A DNA stretch of 64,000 nt from Achromobacter xylosoxidans. GTDB taxonomy: Bacteria; Pseudomonadota; Gammaproteobacteria; Burkholderiales; Burkholderiaceae_B. The notes beneath the pieces were generated by a model. That model saw nothing but the letters and a program-made list of their open reading frames with translations, was not told the origin of the DNA and did no database searches. The stretch is from NCBI RefSeq assembly GCF_001457475.1, contig NZ_LN831029.1:3968001-4032000 (forward strand), read 5' to 3'. The position numbers and the translations under genes were made by a program. Each line of letters opens with the position of its first letter. Positions within the stretch are counted from its first letter, which is position 1. Positions 63,172-64,000 of this stretch are shown piece after piece.

Positions 63172-64000
63172 TCAGCCGGCGGTGGCCGCCTGGTTCGCGC
63201 GGTCGAGGCCGTCGAGCCGGGCGCGCACGTGCGCATCGCGCTGGTCCGCCGGCAGCGCGTCGGCCGACCGCATGATCTCCAGCACCTGCTTGCCGGCGGC
63301 GGCCAGCTGCTTGCGATCGGCCTGCTTGTCGGCCAGTTCGGGAATGTCCAGCACCGAATCCTGGGCATAGATCGGCAGCGTCCGGCCCTGCTCCTGCAAT
63401 TGCTGGTAGAGCGCGTAGGGCGCGGTCTTGTCCTGCACGGCATTGCGCAGCAGCTTGCGGCACATGTACACGCCCACGTCGGAGACGCCGGGATGCTCGG
63501 CGCCATGCGCGGCGATGCGGCCCTGGCTGACAATGGCCTCCCAGTCGCCCGGCGCGCGCTGCCCCTCGTCGTAGCTGCGGTTGCCTGTCTGCCCTTCCAG
63601 GAAGTCGATCTTGTCGACGCCGCAGTCGGCTTCGTTGCCCAGGCCGTCCGGGTCGACGGTGCTGTTGAAGTGGCGGTAGCCGAAGATGATCATGTTCTCG
63701 TCGTCGACGGGCACGCTCCAGCGGGTGCAGCCGGCGGTGCCATGGCGTTCGCGCGCGGCGGTCGGCAGCAGCGAGCCGATCTGCAGGTAGTTGGGGAACA
63801 CCATTTCGGTGATGCGCACCCAGATCTTGTCGCCGGGCAGGCGGCGCGAGGCGATGAACACGCAGCCATTGCCGTCGCGCGTGGCTTCCCATTGCATGAC
63901 CGGCATGTCGCCGAAGCCTTCCAGCGACACGCCGGCCGAGGTCGCCGCATCCACGCCCTCGACCACCATGTGGTTGTGCAGCACGGCGGTATGCATGTGG
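63172..64000 (-). CDS. Rieske oxygenase alpha subunit, C-terminal catalytic part (5' end outside window)
   Basis: The frame is open to the window edge, so the N-terminal Rieske domain is missing. The visible about 275 residues fit the catalytic domain of phthalate-type oxygenases: W-S-V-P-V-D-D near residue 93, F-G-Y-R-H-F-N, and the late G-D-W-E-A-I-V-S-Q-G-R-I-A-A-H-G-A-E-H motif near 150-170. The metal-binding triad is probably in the N-terminal part of what is seen and beyond. It is followed by its PDR reductase gene at 17 bp. Substrate is unknown; phthalate, vanillate, carnitine or betaine types cannot be told apart from this fragment. Confidence 0.85.
   Translation of the reverse strand, partial: HMHTAVLHNHMVVEGVDAATSAGVSLEGFGDMPVMQWEATRDGNGCVFIASRRLPGDKIWVRITEMVFPNYLQIGSLLPTAARERHGTAGCTRWSVPVDDENMIIFGYRHFNSTVDPDGLGNEADCGVDKIDFLEGQTGNRSYDEGQRAPGDWEAIVSQGRIAAHGAEHPGVSDVGVYMCRKLLRNAVQDKTAPYALYQQLQEQGRTLPIYAQDSVLDIPELADKQADRKQLAAAGKQVLEIMRSADALPADQRDAHVRARLDGLDRANQAATAG

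Overview
The window is high-GC chromosomal DNA with the gene content of a betaproteobacterium of the Alcaligenaceae (Achromobacter/Bordetella type). The assignment rests on four Bug-family (tripartite tricarboxylate) periplasmic receptors without adjacent permease genes, many LysR regulators paired with small catabolic cassettes, and an FecIRA-type iron system. No IS element, tRNA, rRNA or CRISPR array was seen. The genus is an inference from gene style, not from a marker gene.

Layout. 1-4952: 3' part of a very long repeat adhesin (two-partner-secretion type) followed directly by a SapC-family gene. 5028-11226: a LysR gene (HypT-like) with a Bug receptor and an acyl-CoA-hydrolase-like enzyme on the minus strand, and a divergent DapA-like lyase, Bug receptor and SDR dehydrogenase. 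11338-14229: DUF1415 gene, fluoride riboswitch with crcB, and an M20 dipeptidase. 14360-17349: a second HypT-like LysR, divergent from an alpha/beta hydrolase and Bug receptor. 17404-21117: QseBC/PmrAB-like two-component system, MipA/OmpV outer-membrane protein, and a LysR relic without its DNA-binding domain. 21151-26907: chemoreceptor, then Fur-box, FecI sigma, FecR and a TonB siderophore receptor. 27045-36094: purL, a TRAP transporter (Q-M-P order), greB, and a PHP-family RNase AM/phosphoesterase. 36264-39439: alpha/beta hydrolase, P-loop kinase-like protein, cfa. 39578-47076: GMC oxidoreductase/LysR pair, a TonB-C-domain protein, and LysR/MHS transporter/M20 deacylase. 47133-52730: ComEC/Rec2, then trpBA with a divergent TrpI-like LysR. 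53060-54619: an isolated flagellin with proline-rich linkers. 54677-64000: D-lactate dehydrogenase, Bug receptor and TSUP exporter, preceded by an operon of Rieske oxygenase (partial), its reductase, GMC oxidoreductase, GntR/UTRA regulator and sulfatase.

Most of the window is a set of small uptake-plus-enzyme cassettes, each with its own regulator, for carboxylates, esters, amides or sulfate esters, mixed with housekeeping genes (purL, greB, cfa, comEC). The strongest non-coding features are the fluoride riboswitch with its terminator before crcB, a TTTAAA-N5-TTTAAA repeat between the response regulator and mipA-like gene, a Fur-like site before the FecI gene, and perfect dyads in several LysR intergenic regions. 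The best candidates for new biology are the duplicated HypT-like LysR/hydrolase/Bug module, the sulfatase/Rieske/GMC operon, the reversed-architecture TonB-C protein and the proline-hinged flagellin.
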